Of a stretch of 64,000 nucleotides of DNA, positions 24,895 to 35,515 are shown piece by piece. The notes below the pieces were generated by a model that saw only the letters and a program-made list of their open reading frames with translations, made no database searches and was not told where the DNA came from. The DNA is from Ricinus communis. Lineage: Eukaryota > Streptophyta > Magnoliopsida > Malpighiales > Euphorbiaceae. The stretch spans positions 8,163,213-8,227,212 of the forward strand of contig NC_063264.1 in the NCBI RefSeq assembly GCF_019578655.1. Reading direction: 5' to 3'. The position numbers and the translations under genes were made by a program. Numbering within the stretch: the first letter of the stretch is position 1; each line of letters begins with the position of its first letter.

Positions 24895-27132
24895 ATGGCT
24901 GCTTCCTCTTCCATAGTACCTGGATTGGAGAAGAAGAGGTATGATGTATTTATTAATTACAGAGGTGTGGATACCCGGAGTAATTTTGTTAGTCATCTTT
25001 ATAAAGCCTTGACAACGAAAGGAATCTTAACATTTATTGACGATGCACTGTTGAGAGGCAAGGAGATTTCACCATTCCTTCTGCAAGCAATTGAGGATTC
25101 GTCAATGGGTATAACTGTATTTACACAAAAGTATGCATCTTCACCGTGGTGCTTGGATGAACTTGTGAAGATGACTCAGTGTAGGAGTACACATAGGCAA
25201 ATTATTATACCAGTTTTCTATGGCGTAGATCGATCCCATGTAAAAGAGCTATCTGGTGAGTTTGGAAATGAATTTAAGAGACTTATAGAGACAGTTCCTG
25301 ACACGGACAGGGTGGAAAAATGGAAAGCTGCTCTTCCAGAAGCAGCTAGTTTATCAGGATGGGTTTCAGGCACAATCGGGTAAATATTGGAGCAATTGGT
25401 TTGATGATTTTCACATGTTGATGTTCTTTGTGGATCGTTCTGACTAATTACTATGGCAGGTCTGATGTAAAACTTATCGATGAGATTGTCAACGATGTGC
25501 TGCAGAAGCTGAATCTTGAGACATCAGGTGTTACTCAGGGACTGATTGCAACAGAATCATCCAGAGTACTTATGGAGGAATTAGTAAGTAAAATTGAGTT
25601 TCCTTGTCATTGTATTAATTGAATTTGGTGCAATGATATTGATGATGGATAACAGGCAAGCTTACTGTTGCTGGAGTAGTGTTGAACTAAATATTGACCG
25701 TCACTTATTGCAAATTTTAGAAATCTAGTGGGAAGGGTCACAAAAAGAGGGACTAGATGGAGTGGCATCTAATATATGCTTGCAAAGCATATGACAGGGC
25801 TCTATTGTAGATATATTTAACTTTAAGGAGGTTTTTGTTGCTCTTGCCAATGAAATTAATATATCAACACAACATAAAATTTTCAGAAGATACATGTACT
25901 TAGTGACTAGCCATGGAGTGGATGTGATATGCTTGTTTAAACTTGAGTATTTACACGGAGAGTTATATACATGAGCAGTTGTGCGCGTTTGGCGGAATAT
26001 CATGTAGAAGAAATTTATTGATCTCTGAAACATTGTGTTGGAATGCCATTAGAAGTTTTGGGGGTTCCTTCCTATTTGACAATTTGTTGCTACATTTATC
26101 TATTGTCTTTAATGGAGTAGTCTAGAAAGTCTTTTATGCTATATTTGGTTGAAATCTATTAAGAAATTCATTTTATTTGAGAGAAGACATAAGAAATAAA
26201 ATAAAATGAAAAGAAATATTCTGGTGTTATGGAATATATTGACTTGCTAATGTGAAATTATTTTATTTAGAAATTCTATCTATTTTGTTAGAATTTAGTT
26301 TAATTCCAACCAATTTCATAAATTTAATTATATAGAATTTTAAATTAACTTCTATTTTAATTAAAATCTATAAACTTTAGATTTACAAATAAATTTTATA
26401 AATTTTATAGATTTCAATCAACCACAACATTAATATAAATATTCATAAACTTACAAGGTTTCTTAAATTCAGTTAATTTTCAGTTTGGTTCAAATTTATA
26501 ATCTAGTAGGCTTGGAGACAACTCTGATATCATTGAGTGTATGCTAATTGGTTACAAAATGATAAGCTATGATTGAAATTACATTGTAGGTTGCTTGTCT
26601 TCATGGTCAGAACTCAAATCTCTTTGATTTTTCTATGAGATCTCTGTCACTTGTTCCCTTGTGAATAATTGAGTAATATCTTTATATTATAAACTTTTTT
26701 TTTCAGGAAAATGAGGAGTGGCTTTCTCTGTTCGCCAGCTTAGTTATAGAGGGTTTATCTGCTCTCTTTGAACAGCTAGACCATGCCTTACTGGGTATGG
26801 TGATGGCTATTGCAGGCTTGCTCATATGTATGGTTGAGCTCGCTTTCAAGGCCCAAAAGGAACAAGTCAATTGGGAGAGAAGGGGATTGTTGCCATGGTT
26901 TTACAGCTATAACCCCCAAAACAAGCTGTTTGGAACCACTGTGGAATACTTTGGATTAGTTGCTGCAATATGGCAATGCTTCCATTCTACCATAGGATAT
27001 ATCTATGCTCGCCAGAATATGAAAAATCCCATAACAATGACTCTAACAATGTCCCTCTTTTGCATTTGTCTCCTCATTTCCAAACTTGTAAAGAAGTACT
27101 CAGTGGTGTCGCCTCGACAAAGAGATCCCTGA
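24895..27132 (+). CDS. TIR domain fused to a predicted three-helix membrane domain, 344 residues
   Basis: Three exons (24895-25379, 25460-25583, 26707-27132) with GT/AG borders and closing phases. Residues 15-160 are a plant TIR domain: RYDVFINYRGVDTRSNF, TFIDDALLRGKEI, YASSPWCLDELVKM. Glu89 in WCLDEL sits where TIR NADases have their catalytic glutamate. Exon 2 reads SDVKLIDEIVNDVLQKLN, like the linker before an NB-ARC domain, but no P-loop or LRR follows. Exon 3 gives three hydrophobic helices near residues 230-250, 280-304 and 312-331, around the motif WFYSYNPQNKLFGTTVEYF, and a short polar tail. TIR-only and TIR-NBS proteins signal in plant immunity. Membrane anchoring of this one is my inference. 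The start was chosen because it precedes the TIR and leaves a usual short N-terminus. The membrane exon recurs at 59408 and, split, at 32664/39553. Confidence 0.85.
26144..26425 (-). mobile_element. MITE-like AT-rich element in TIR-gene intron 2, inverted copy
   Basis: Ends carry near-complementary GGTTGAAATCTAT and GGTTGATTGAAATCTAT. The interior matches 15514-15786 in reverse. Most of the long second intron here is otherwise featureless. Confidence 0.55.
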
Positions 27133-27309
27133 ATTAGTCCAATAGATCCTTGACAGAATCATCTTTGTATTTTTTTTTTTGTAACCGCAAAATGCTTAAG
27201 TTTTTAATCATCCTTTGGCTAAACTATCTGTGCTAAAATGAATCGACTTCCTATAAGCTTGCTTGCAAATTAGTTTGATGAACCATAAGGTCATAATGTG
27301 TCCATCAAT

Positions 27310-30300
27310 AATGTCGATTTGGTTTCTAAACTAGATATAGACTACTCAATTCCTGCATGACTTTGGAGACTTTTGCATTGCTACATTCATATTGCACCAA
27401 GAAAATGAAATGTCAGTTTATAAGCTATCTTAGCGGCTTTGAACAAAATTAACTTAATTTGTAAAAGCAGATTCATGATGAAGTAATCCTGGAAGGACTT
27501 AATTTTAGTCAGAACCAGAGATGGAGTTCTATTCTGTGTCTCCACACTTCCATGAAAAGGTTACAATGCTCTAGAGGATATTACTACAAGTATCATTTCT
27601 TAATATTAATTCAAAGCACAAACCAAGTTTTGTTGAACCGCAGCAATCTTGTCAAAGGGTAGTGTCACGTAAGTTTTGTTTTAGTACTCTCGGCAAAAAT
27701 TTTTGGATTTGAGCTCCACGGTGTGACAGTAGGGATGCGAGTGTGCATCTTGCTGCTCTGGCAGCAATTCATAGCTACGTGCAAGGAAGCTTACTATGAA
27801 GATCACAATTCTTTTCCTGTAAAATCCCTGGCAGTGATGACTTTGACTTCAGATCTGTCTATAATTTTAACTGAGTTTTGATGAATGAAGCATATCATTT
27901 TTCTGTAAAGCACTTCAATTTTAAGCCACTAATATATAATACTCGTTTATGCGTGGTGCAAATATCCCATCTAATTTTACTCGTATTGGTATTCTATCAT
28001 ATTTTCTCCCAGAATTATTACTCCTTTTCATCTGGCTGAGACCACGACACAGTCGAAAAGCTTACCATACATTCAGCTTGCAGTATTTCCAACAGAATTC
28101 GCTAGAAAAGTCCTTTTTAAAAAAAAAAAAAAACTAGAAAAGAAAAGAAAATTGAGCTCTATCTTCACTAAATCCATTAAAATGCAAAAACTGGCTCGCA
28201 TGTGTTTCAAGAACTCTCTTCATTTACATTTCCATTGTCAAATTGAGGTGTATTATACCTTTATCACCCAGTTAAAACGTTTCTACAGAATTCAGAATAG
28301 CATCAATGGATAATCTAAATAATTACTGTCAAACTGTTGTAGTTAGATTCTCCAGGCAGAAGCTGACTGCATCAGAAGTTGATCAGGTGCTGCACCTTCC
28401 CAGTCTTCAGGCGGATCTGTTGCTGTAGAAGCTTCATGTAAATTCAATAGAAGCTCTTTCTTCAATTCCATGGGAATTCCGAAGACATCAGGTCCGTTTT
28501 CCAGCACTATTTCTACCAGCTGGAGAACAAGAAGCAATTATATTATAACTCTGATCAATTTAAGATCTATATCTGTACTTAGCCGCAGTATGAGTAATTT
28601 ATGGATGGTAACTCTGCCCTAAAATACAAATAGTAAGTACAGTAACTAGACACTCTGATCTGTGACTAGGGCTCATTTGGTAGCAAAGTGAACAAAAGCC
28701 AAAACATCAAAAATCATTTTCCAGCAAAGCTTTCCCCTCATCCTTTGTTTCACGTCTCAGCATTTTTTCATAGCATCCAAATACAGCAACTGGTTTGGGG
28801 GTGGGTATGGCGCGTTTTGCCATACCCATGCTTGCTCTAAATGGATAGGGCACTACTCCATTAACTTCAAAAAAGGATTATTTTACGTCAGCAACGTTTT
28901 CATAAAACATATGTTACTTTAGAACTTAACATATGTCAAGATTAAGGCTTAGAGAATGACAACACACTCTCTCTCTCATTTTGTCTGCTACCAGGAGGTT
29001 ATGCAATAGCAAACTGCAGAGAACACTGGCTTTGCAAGAATATGTGCAAGATACCAAACACATATAATTCATTCAGCTAGCATCATTTGTTCGGTTTAGA
29101 AAATACTTACCTGATGAATCCAGAACAAACAGATATCAAACCAGTTCTGCTCCAGTAGAAATTGCACAATAGCATCCAACACCTTGCGTGCTGTCTCATT
29201 TCAAAGCTGATCAACCACAGGACCTGATCTGTCGATAAGCCTTACAAGGAGAAAATCATCCCCAGTCGATGTGACTTCAGCATAAGCTGTATCCATATCT
29301 CCCATTTTACGGGCATCCATTGCATTACTCCAAGATGTCCAAATAGGATCCTGCTCCGGCCTGATGCTATTGACAAATCACGTGCCATGTCTTCAACGAT
29401 TCTCTCGAGACCTCTAACTCAGTTTTCCAAAGTTACCATGCTATCATGAGACCCACCCATGAAATCCTATAATGTGCAGCAGTCATCAGTAAAGAACCAT
29501 GCATGAGAGCAATTTCCTTAATGCTAAAGTTTATAAAATACCTGCAGCATATTCATGAGACGAGCTTGTTGTCTCTCCAACAACAACAACTACCTCTGGA
29601 TAGCCAACCAATTTCCTTTACTATTAAGGAAGGATCCTTCAGATTGGCCATCAGATTTAGAGAAACCTTCATGACTACCAGATGGTTCCCTAGGATTTAC
29701 ATCAGGCATGTCATCATCCAATGCTCTATTTCTCACATCTTTCCCAGCATTTCCTCTTTCAATGTTACGCTATTTACTGAAAGATCCATGGAGATCGTCT
29801 GATTGGCTGTTTGCCAAGCAGTTTGACCTTCGCCTTGACTCAGAATCACGCGGTTCTGGGTCTTCTTCATTCAAATTTGAGGAATTGATACACCTACGAG
29901 AAACAACAACTTCTACTGGCAGATTCACCAGATCCCCTTATTTTAAGCTTCTGGAAGAATTCTGGCTTTATAATAGTTTGGAACCACACTATACAGTCAC
30001 CAAATGAGAATCACAATAACAATATCTAGATGTAAATGATGGCTTGTATAAAAGTTGAGAAAAGTTAGCCAGTTCCAAATGCAATCTTTAGTCCAATAGA
30101 TATATCATGTTATTCCAGAATGCACAGAATATTTCACAAGGCTTTCTTGTTGTAAAACTAGGCCAATATCTGAGATGTTTATCAGCTATGTGTTATCAAC
30201 CAGAAATAACACATATGCATGCAATTTTATTCTTTTTTTTTTCCTTTTCTTGTCAGAAAAGGTAATTTTAATTCAAATATCATCAGATAAGGGATACATA

Positions 30301-30540
30301 AAAGTCACAAATGTGAAGTTATTGTTATCATCATACTGGGGATTTTGATTGCAGCACATGAATCAAGTATTTTAATAATGAACAGAGAAAAGGAGAGAGA
30401 GAGAGAGAGTTGATAACATGGAGGAATTTTGGTTCTTGCTCACAACACAAAGATATAAACCTTGTGTCCTCTTTATATTTTATATCTTTTGATGATAATA
30501 GGTTGACATTAGAAAACAATTATTGGGGACTTTGCTGAAT
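27310..30540 (-). pseudogene. Decayed duplicate of the polymerase/SPR2 3' region
   Basis: Matches about 830-5560 in the same orientation, with internal deletions. 27471-27510 repeats the start of the last polymerase exon and then loses it. On the minus strand, about 28530-28343 repeats SPR2 exon 6 with a premature stop after SAWRI. About 29470-29110 repeats SPR2 exon 5 with a large internal deletion near 29358. About 29950-29545 repeats part of exon 4 with changes that break the frame. The first two SPR2 exons are absent. It begins only about 180 bases after the stop of the TIR-membrane gene. Confidence 0.9.
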
Positions 30541-30544
30541 GCAT

Positions 30545-31853
30545 GTAAAAATATATAAACTATTATGATAAATATAATATTAATTTATAATTATGAAAAT
30601 AAAGACTCAAATAAAAGAACTCAACTAATTTTTATCTTTTCTTAATTTTTTTTTCAATTACTGCTTCAAATGTTTAAATACTTAATGTACTAATAATGTC
30701 CATAAAATGAGAGGATGAAAAAAGTGCAGCTAGAAGATTTAGTTATTTTTTAGTATAATTACTAATTAAATCTTGAATTTTATATTTTTTTATAATTTTA
30801 TCAATTGTATTAAAATTTTAAAAATAAATATTGATATTTCTGTTATTTTTAAAAACACGTTGAATGATAATTTTTATAATTTTATAAAATCTGAAATAAT
30901 TGAATACTAAAAATATATAATTCAGAATTTAATTAGTAATTAAGATTTTTTTTAAAATATGAATTTTGATATTTGAAGCTTGCTATCGAAATTGTAGAAT
31001 AACAATTAGAGGAACTAATGGTTGGAAAAAGTAGAGAGGAAAGAGAAGCAAAAATTGATTTATTAGCATCAAAACTGGAAAAATCTACTAACAGAAAACA
31101 TTAAAATGAACCATAAAAAAATAACCGTTAAAGCAACTTGATTATATTAAAAGAAAAAGAAAAAATAAAAGTCAACGTACCAAAATAGTTTAGACACAGC
31201 TCATAAAATCTGTAAAAATTTATAAAATTTATTTAAAAATTTAAAATTTACGTTTAAATAAAATAAAAATTAATTTAAAATTTTACAGATTTAAATTTAT
31301 GTAAAATTGGTTGTAGCTAAACTAAATTTTAGTAAAATAGATAGAATTTCTAAATGATTTCCATATTAGTTTATTAATGTATTTTATAATATCAAAATAT
31401 CACACTTTTAATTTTATCATATTTATTTTATTTTTTCTCTCATGTATTAATCTCAAATAAAATAAATTCCTAAGTATGTTTGGATGCATGAATTTAGATT
31501 TCAAATAAAATAAATTCCTAAGTATGTTTGGATGCATGAATTTAGATTTAAAATTTATAAAATTTCATATTTCAAATATAAAATTAGAAATCCAACAATT
31601 ATTGTTTGAATAGTATAAAGAATTTGAAATCTTATATTTCAAATTTATTGTTTGGATCACTCTTTAATTAATAAATTCAAATTTAAATTTTTTAAATAAT
31701 CATTAAATTTAAATATTTTAGATAACTTTTTTTTATTAATATAAAAGGAATATTGGCGTTAAAGGGTTTTTAGGCCCAAAATAGTATAAGATGTACAATT
31801 ACAAAAAGTCCAGCTAAAATCTAAGAAAGTATCAAAGATCCAAATTGTAATAT
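30545..31853 (+). repeat. Duplicate of 14860-16134, directly joined to the previous block
   Basis: High similarity in the same orientation along its length. The junction at about 30540 joins sequences that lie 9 kb apart in the source copy. It contains the third MITE-like copy (about 31205-31471). Confidence 0.8.
31453..31548 (+). repeat. 48-bp perfect tandem duplication
   Basis: Two back-to-back 48-base units (31453-31500 and 31501-31548), absent from the source copy near 15.77 kb. They therefore arose after the segmental duplication. Confidence 0.9.
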
Positions 31854-32650
31854 TGACAGAGAATTATGCCATGTATTTTTCTAGCAATTATTAATCATAT
31901 TGATGGAGCAATCAATTATAATTATATATTCTATTAGATAGCATTATGCCATATATTAGTTTTAGAGAATTTGATATCGTATATAACTCTATAGAAATAC
32001 ATATAACAACGAGATAAATGCATTCTATTATATTTATAATAAGGTTAAATTTCCTATTCTTAACCTTGTTTGAAAGATTAAATATTTTATACAATGGAGA
32101 TGAATCTTTCATTCCATTATATTCAATTTCTTTCTTGCATGTTCGCGCGCACGCGCACGCACACACACACATATATATATAAATTTGTAAAATATATATA
32201 TTTATATTTTACATGTGAGATTTAAATTTATGTGCCATTTTATAATTTTTTATATTAATTTATTAACTAATAAGTTATATTTTTATAAATAATTTTTTTA
32301 TTTTTAAGAATAGTATATTAATTATATTAACTAATAAGTTAATTTTTCAACTAGATAGTAATTTTAATTTTATTATAAAGAAATAGTATTAATTATATCT
32401 TAATATTATATTAACTAATAAATTAGTATACTAATTAGATAATAATTTTAATTTTAGAGAATTATATATTAAATTATACAACAGTTTCTAATTCTAAAAA
32501 ATAATAATATATCAATTTTATTGATAGTATTAATTTATATAATACTAAAATTAATTAATTAATATCTTTAAAATAATTTTTATATTATTATATTAATAAA
32601 TTTTTAAATATTAAAATATTAAGAAAAATTTTAAAAATATTTAATTTAAG
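31854..32650. other. AT-rich spacer with alternating purine-pyrimidine tract
   Basis: Very AT-rich, no coding signal. A tract of GC, CA and TA dinucleotides runs over about 32143-32181. Upstream of the split membrane exon one would expect its intron here, and the sequence looks intron-like. Confidence 0.5.
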
Positions 32651-32684
32651 TTGAATTCCAGTTAGGCTTGCACTGTTTATCAGT
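32651..32684 (+). pseudogene. Left fragment of the third membrane-domain exon
   Basis: The stretch ending GGCTTGCACTGTTTATCAGTT closely resembles the start of the membrane exon at 59408-59450 (GGCTTACACTGTTCGTCAGTT). Viral sequence starts right after it. The rest of the exon reappears on the far side of the viral block at 39553. Confidence 0.75.
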
Positions 32685-32935
32685 TGTCATAAGACAGCAG
32701 AAACAAAAGTTCTTTAATCGAAAATGCTGTTCATTCAAAATGAAGGATCTGGAAAAACACTCATTCATTTTGAATGAACAGCATTTTCGATCAAAGAACT
32801 TTACAGAAGTATTTGAATCTCTTTGGGTTATTTTTCCTGAACTTCTTGTTGCTGCGCGTGTATTTCTGGAAATGATGTCCAGATTTCTTGTACCCCTGGT
32901 TCCGTTTTTTACGGAAGTATTTGAATCAGCTATCT
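32685..32935. repeat. Left viral border: stitched direct and inverted scraps of the capsid region
   Basis: 32685-32761 repeats 35753-35829 directly. About 32764-32803 is the inverse of about 35773-35809. About 32805-32890 is the inverse of about 36152-36238. About 32890-32930 is the inverse of about 36219-36260. The first two form a foldback. Confidence 0.88.
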
Positions 32936-33079
32936 AAAGATCCAAAAGAGTAGAAAGACCCCCATGGCAAGAGGCCACTTGTGTCGGCAAGAGGCAGCTT
33001 GTATCTTAACTTGAGGATCTGTCCATGCTTTGAGTTTACAGCATGAGGATTATACCATGAACAGCTCTCGGCTACCATT

Positions 33080-33092
33080 TGGTATCAGAGCC
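33080..33092 (+). promoter_or_regulatory. Initiator-Met tRNA primer site of the pararetrovirus
   Basis: TGGTATCAGAGCC matches the primer-binding sequence that caulimovirids use for minus-strand DNA synthesis and that conventionally marks base 1 of their genome. It lies 33 bases before the first viral ORF. Confidence 0.85.
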
Positions 33093-33124
33093 TTGGTGAT
33101 AGAAGAAGAGAAACCCTAAACACC

Positions 33125-34186
33125 ATGTCTACAGAAATTACCTCGCATACTTCTACTCTTCAATTATCTCCCTCTTGTAAGAAAACCATATCTAACAAGA
33201 TAGACCATCTTGTTGAGATCTCCCATATCCCTGATAATGTACAGATAGAAGATACTTTGGTACCTATCATCAACCCTTACAACATATTCAAGAAACAGAA
33301 CTTTGTCAGAAAAACCTTTAACCAAATCATCCACAAAAAACCCCTCACCATAAAAGAATATGTTCAATCTTCCTCACTTTCTCAGTGTTCACTTACTGCT
33401 ACTTCTCAAGAGCAGTATGTTACTTTAGAAATTCCCACCTCTTTCATAGAACAGTGGCGGAAACAAGGCTACTCTCATCTCCATCTTGGAGCTGTGCGAC
33501 TGGTTCTTTCCTATCATGGAAGGATGAGATTGCTTGTTACAGCACGGATATCGCTTCTGGACACTCGTTATCTCAAGTACGAGCATGCAGTGATTGGGAC
33601 AATAGTCACAACACTTAACACTGGTAGTGTTGTTTTGACTTTCTTCCCAAACTTTAACCTCTCTCTGAGTGATCCTTATCTATCCACTGCCTTGAAAGTA
33701 CAAGTCCAAATCACGGGAGCTAGTCAAGTTGAAAATGCTCTCTCAGCGACTCTTCACCATCAGATCGTTTATCGATTGCAGGATCATGCACTTAACTTGC
33801 AGATCCCAGGCTTTCAAGCCTCATCTAATGCTTTGTACATCATGGCTGATTCTGGTCAAACCCCTACAATAGTTCAAGCTCCTCGACAGCTTGAAAAGGA
33901 AGATCTACAGAAACTAATTCCTATTGAGTGGGTAACAAATTATGAGAAGCTTCAAGCATCTCAATCAAAACCAGTACAAGCCACAGATCCCCTCTTTATT
34001 CAGCAAAAGGATGGGACTGTTAAGACGGTCTTTATAAGAACTGAGGAATCTTCCTCAGCACCATCAATTTTCCAAGCATCAATGATACAACCTGTATCAC
34101 GGCCTAGGGAGAAGATCCCTATTCACTCCTTTCAAGCATCTGGCAACCAGATCTATGCTGCACAAGTCAGAGGACACTTTGTCTGA
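33125..34186 (+). CDS. Viral movement-protein ORF (30K-like), endogenous copy
   Basis: 353 codons, open throughout, from the ATG 33 bases after the primer site. By position and composition this is the cell-to-cell movement protein: a central beta-rich region (FIEQWRKQGYSHLHLGAVRL), then IPIEWVTNYEKLQAS near residue 270, a pattern I associate with caulimovirid movement proteins. A proline- and serine-rich tail follows. It ends 15 bases before the next ORF. The assignment is by motif and position; a profile search against the 30K superfamily would settle it. Confidence 0.7.
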   Translation: MSTEITSHTSTLQLSPSCKKTISNKIDHLVEISHIPDNVQIEDTLVPIINPYNIFKKQNFVRKTFNQIIHKKPLTIKEYVQSSSLSQCSLTATSQEQYVTLEIPTSFIEQWRKQGYSHLHLGAVRLVLSYHGRMRLLVTARISLLDTRYLKYEHAVIGTIVTTLNTGSVVLTFFPNFNLSLSDPYLSTALKVQVQITGASQVENALSATLHHQIVYRLQDHALNLQIPGFQASSNALYIMADSGQTPTIVQAPRQLEKEDLQKLIPIEWVTNYEKLQASQSKPVQATDPLFIQQKDGTVKTVFIRTEESSSAPSIFQASMIQPVSRPREKIPIHSFQASGNQIYAAQVRGHFV

Positions 34187-34201
34187 GATGTAGCCCCAGA
34201 A

Positions 34202-35515
34202 ATGTGCAAGTCAGAATGCCTATGTTATGATGATATGGATTATGCTGAACCCCGCTTTCAGCATCCACAGAAGAATCCAAAGAAAATGTCTCTGGATACT
34301 TCTTATTCAGAGATTCATCCTAAGCCAGATGATCGGGATCCAGATGGTTCCCAGAGAAAAAATAAAAAGCCACTGCCAATGTTCGATGAGGCAATTGAGT
34401 TTCTTGCCAAAGAAGGAAAAACAGTCATTGACGTTTCTTATGATGAGTTCAAGGAAATTATGGCACAACTCAACATTGAATATGGCAAACCCCCTTCTGC
34501 AGCTTGCAGAACGGAGATTCAGTCAGATCCAAAGGTTTATAGGCTGGAAACCCGATACCCGTCCAGTTTAGTACAGGAGGTACAAAACGTTGGGCCAAGT
34601 ATAACAATGCCACGAACTTTTGGACCTACTTCATCTCTGTCACCTGTATCAGCGGTACAACCCTTGGTTCAAGAATGTTTCATGTTACAACCAGAGGATT
34701 TTCCTCCCTTGGAAAAAACAGAGAACAAAAGATCTGAAATCCTTCCTACACGGATTTCACCCTCTGGAAACTTAGAGCCGCTAACACCCCCTGAAGAAGT
34801 ACTCAACTGGCAAAAATCTAATTCTATTGTCCAAAACACTTATTTGAAGAAGATAGATGGAAAATTGGATCAAGCACTACACTTGGTTCAAAACATAGAT
34901 CACAAGCTAGATACTTTTTCACAAGAAGTCCTACAACTGTACTCATCCCTGACAGCAAAGTATCAAGCTTTGGACGAAGAACTCCGGATACCTCAGCCGA
35001 TCACCCCCTCTTTTCTGCAAAAGCAAAAGGAGATTTCCCGGCTGAAGAAGCAGATAGATCAAATTAAAAATGATCTCCGAAAAAATCAGTCTGCTGCGAT
35101 TCCAACTTTCATATCAGCAGCTTCAACCTCTTCGGCTATTGCTCCTTCGTACTTTTCTTCTTTCCCTTTTCTTTCACAACCAGAACAACCACAAGAAACC
35201 CTTTATCAGCCCTTTGGCACATTCTCTCACCTTTACCCAAAAAACTCAGAAACCCAGCAAAAGAAAACCTCTCCTCCTCTAGCCTCTAAAGACAAACTTC
35301 CAGAGCAATCTCTCATCAGTCCGTATGATTCAGAATCCTCTTCAGATAATTCAGAGATGGCGGACATCACTGAGATTCTCATGAACACTTCTGCTACTGA
35401 TCCCAGTCCAGAAATAGTGAAACCTGAAGATGAGGATGCTCAGTCATTCTTTGCTCCCATTGGAGCTCCAAACCCAAGGTCAAAACCAGTATACGGGACC
35501 TTGGTTCACTTTTGA
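34202..35515 (+). CDS. Viral ORF 2, coiled-coil protein, endogenous copy
   Basis: 437 codons, open. Acidic, proline-rich ends and a heptad-like stretch around residues 215-300 (KKIDGKLDQALHLVQNIDHK, then EISRLKKQIDQIKNDLRK), which should form a coiled coil. Caulimovirids often place a virion-associated or capsid-linked coiled-coil protein between the movement and capsid genes, but I do not recognise a named family. It ends in a sequence read differently in the next frame, where the polyprotein start is broken. Confidence 0.6.
   Translation: MCKSECLCYDDMDYAEPRFQHPQKNPKKMSLDTSYSEIHPKPDDRDPDGSQRKNKKPLPMFDEAIEFLAKEGKTVIDVSYDEFKEIMAQLNIEYGKPPSAACRTEIQSDPKVYRLETRYPSSLVQEVQNVGPSITMPRTFGPTSSLSPVSAVQPLVQECFMLQPEDFPPLEKTENKRSEILPTRISPSGNLEPLTPPEEVLNWQKSNSIVQNTYLKKIDGKLDQALHLVQNIDHKLDTFSQEVLQLYSSLTAKYQALDEELRIPQPITPSFLQKQKEISRLKKQIDQIKNDLRKNQSAAIPTFISAASTSSAIAPSYFSSFPFLSQPEQPQETLYQPFGTFSHLYPKNSETQQKKTSPPLASKDKLPEQSLISPYDSESSSDNSEMADITEILMNTSATDPSPEIVKPEDEDAQSFFAPIGAPNPRSKPVYGTLVHF

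Noticed and set aside
25460..26706. NB-ARC domain between the TIR and the membrane exon
   Set aside because: Looked for a P-loop (GxGGxGKT) and GLPLA motif in the intron on both strands; neither is present.
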